Part shown: positions 6,706 through 7,308 of the stretch, piece by piece
Layout of the letters: each line of letters begins with the position of its first letter
How positions within the stretch are numbered: position 1 is the stretch's first letter
Assembly (NCBI GenBank): GCA_030608865.1
Contig: JAUWDI010000043.1
Span: forward strand, 1 to 7,308
DNA from: Anaerolineales bacterium
GTDB lineage: Bacteria; Chloroflexota; Anaerolineae; Anaerolineales; E44-bin32
Direction: 5' to 3'
Length of the DNA: 7,308 nucleotides
The notes under the pieces: model-generated
What the model saw: only the letters and a program-made list of their open reading frames with translations
What the model was told of the DNA's origin: nothing
Database searches by the model: none
Translations under genes and position numbers: made by a program

Positions 6706-7217
6706 TTACCCTCCCTCCTCTGCTTACGTGTGATCACAATTGCGCCAATCATTGCGACGAGTAAGAGGATCGAAGTCACCTCAAAGGGGACGAGATATTC
6801 ACTGAACAATACCCGGCCGATGGATGCCGGACTTCCGAACTCGGCAGAAAGATCAGCCAAAGGTCCCTGTACTATGTCAGTCCGCAATAATACATACGCC
6901 AGTTCACCAGCAAGGGCGAGACCCAAGGCGATCGCCAATGGCATCTGCCAATGGATTCTCCCACCGATACTTTCTCTCTCCGTCCCCAGCAGCATGATGA
7001 CAAAGAGGAAAAGCACCATAATCGCCCCAGCGTAGACCGTGATCTGCACAACGGCGATAAATGCCGCGTTCAGGAGCAAATAAAGCGTGGCGACAGTGAG
7101 GAAATTTAAGACCAGGAATAACGCTGAATAGACCGTATTGCTACTCGCAATCATAGCAATGGCAGCCGCAACAGCGATCAACGCCAATCCAAAGAACAGA
7201 ACCAGATCAATCGTCAT
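6702..7217 (-). CDS. nuoJ: NADH-quinone oxidoreductase subunit J
   Basis: A 171-aa membrane protein with five predicted transmembrane helices, similar in size to E. coli NuoJ (184 aa). It belongs to the complex I membrane arm next to NuoA, NuoH and NuoK. The conserved third helix, [20 protein letters not shown] (58-77), carries the YAGAI motif with Tyr62, where a pi-bulge changes during turnover in structurally studied complexes. The conserved C-terminal block [19 protein letters not shown] is also present (137-155), followed by a basic tail. It starts at ATG 7217-7215; only a weak GGA lies at a suitable distance upstream. The gap to the upstream gene is 25 nt, and the stop overlaps nuoK by 4 nt. 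Confidence 0.97.
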   Translation of the reverse strand: MTIDLVLFFGLALIAVAAAIAMIASSNTVYSALFLVLNFLTVATLYLLLNAAFIAVVQITVYAGAIMVLFLFVIMLLGTERESIGGRIHWQMPLAIALGLALAGELAYVLLRTDIVQGPLADLSAEFGSPASIGRVLFSEYLVPFEVTSILLLVAMIGAIVITRKQRREGK

Positions 7218-7242
7218 AAGATAGCATCCATAAGCAAGATTC

Positions 7243-7308
7243 TCACGCCGGATCCTTCATCTCTGGGATCGCTCGGTTGAACATCCCGACAGGTACGTTC
7301 TGCGGCGT
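7243..7308 (-). CDS. nuoI: 3' end of the gene upstream of nuoJ, probably nuoI
   Basis: The last 21 codons of a reading frame enter from the right edge and end at TGA (7245-7243), 25 nt before nuoJ. The visible peptide ends in VGMFNRAIPEMKDPA and has codon use like the nuo genes. In the standard nuo order the gene before nuoJ is nuoI, the subunit with two [4Fe-4S] clusters that passes electrons toward the quinone site; its hydrophilic C-terminal tail is variable, and the Cys motifs would lie outside the window. The identity is therefore from position, not from domain evidence. Confidence 0.55.
   Translation of the reverse strand, partial: TPQNVPVGMFNRAIPEMKDPA

Noticed and set aside
7214..7308. 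A second open minus-strand frame from the right edge that ends in a stop overlapping the nuoJ ATG
   Set aside because: The overlap is attractive, but the peptide (Arg/Asp-rich, ending RILLMDAIL) has poorer codon use than the frame ending at 7243. A short edge frame can stay open by chance, so I kept the other one as the likely nuoI end, with moderate confidence.
1..7308. A previously undescribed system, defence island or mobile element
   Set aside because: All coding sequence of any length is accounted for by complex I subunits and three small known families; I saw no transposase, integrase, terminal repeats, repeat array or large unexplained gap.

Overview
The window holds the 3' part of a bacterial respiratory complex I (NADH:quinone oxidoreductase, nuo) operon, followed by a short set of unrelated housekeeping-type genes. 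Every supported gene is on the minus strand, so transcription runs from high to low coordinates. I see no sign of a mobile element, CRISPR array, tRNA or rRNA, and no sign of a novel system. This is ordinary core-metabolism DNA with a few small points worth a look.

Layout in the direction of transcription: the last 21 codons of an upstream gene, probably nuoI (7308-7243); nuoJ (7217-6702); nuoK (6705-6388, ATGA overlap with nuoJ); nuoL (6366-4291); nuoM (start most likely at 4271, end 2763); nuoN (2759-1308). Gaps are 25 bp or less, so this is one transcript. A convincing Rho-independent terminator at 1281-1249 ends it. After a 199-bp intergenic region come an acylphosphatase gene (1108-809) and, with a 4-bp overlap, a Mth938-domain gene (812-459). 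A 117-bp gap with two small palindromes precedes the 5' part of a HAD-family hydrolase gene (341-1), which runs off the left edge.

How the genes work together: NuoJ, K, L, M and N are five of the seven integral membrane subunits of complex I. NuoL, M and N are the antiporter-like proton pumps, and J and K link them to the quinone-reducing module. All charged residues known to matter for pumping in the E. coli proteins have counterparts here, so the complex looks functional. The acylphosphatase, Mth938 and HAD genes have no obvious link to complex I and are separated from it by the terminator.

Organism: a bacterium of medium GC content with the common I-J-K-L-M-N order. The extended NuoL (691 aa) and the general protein style suggest Chloroflexota (Anaerolineae-like), but this is a low-confidence impression that only a similarity search could settle.
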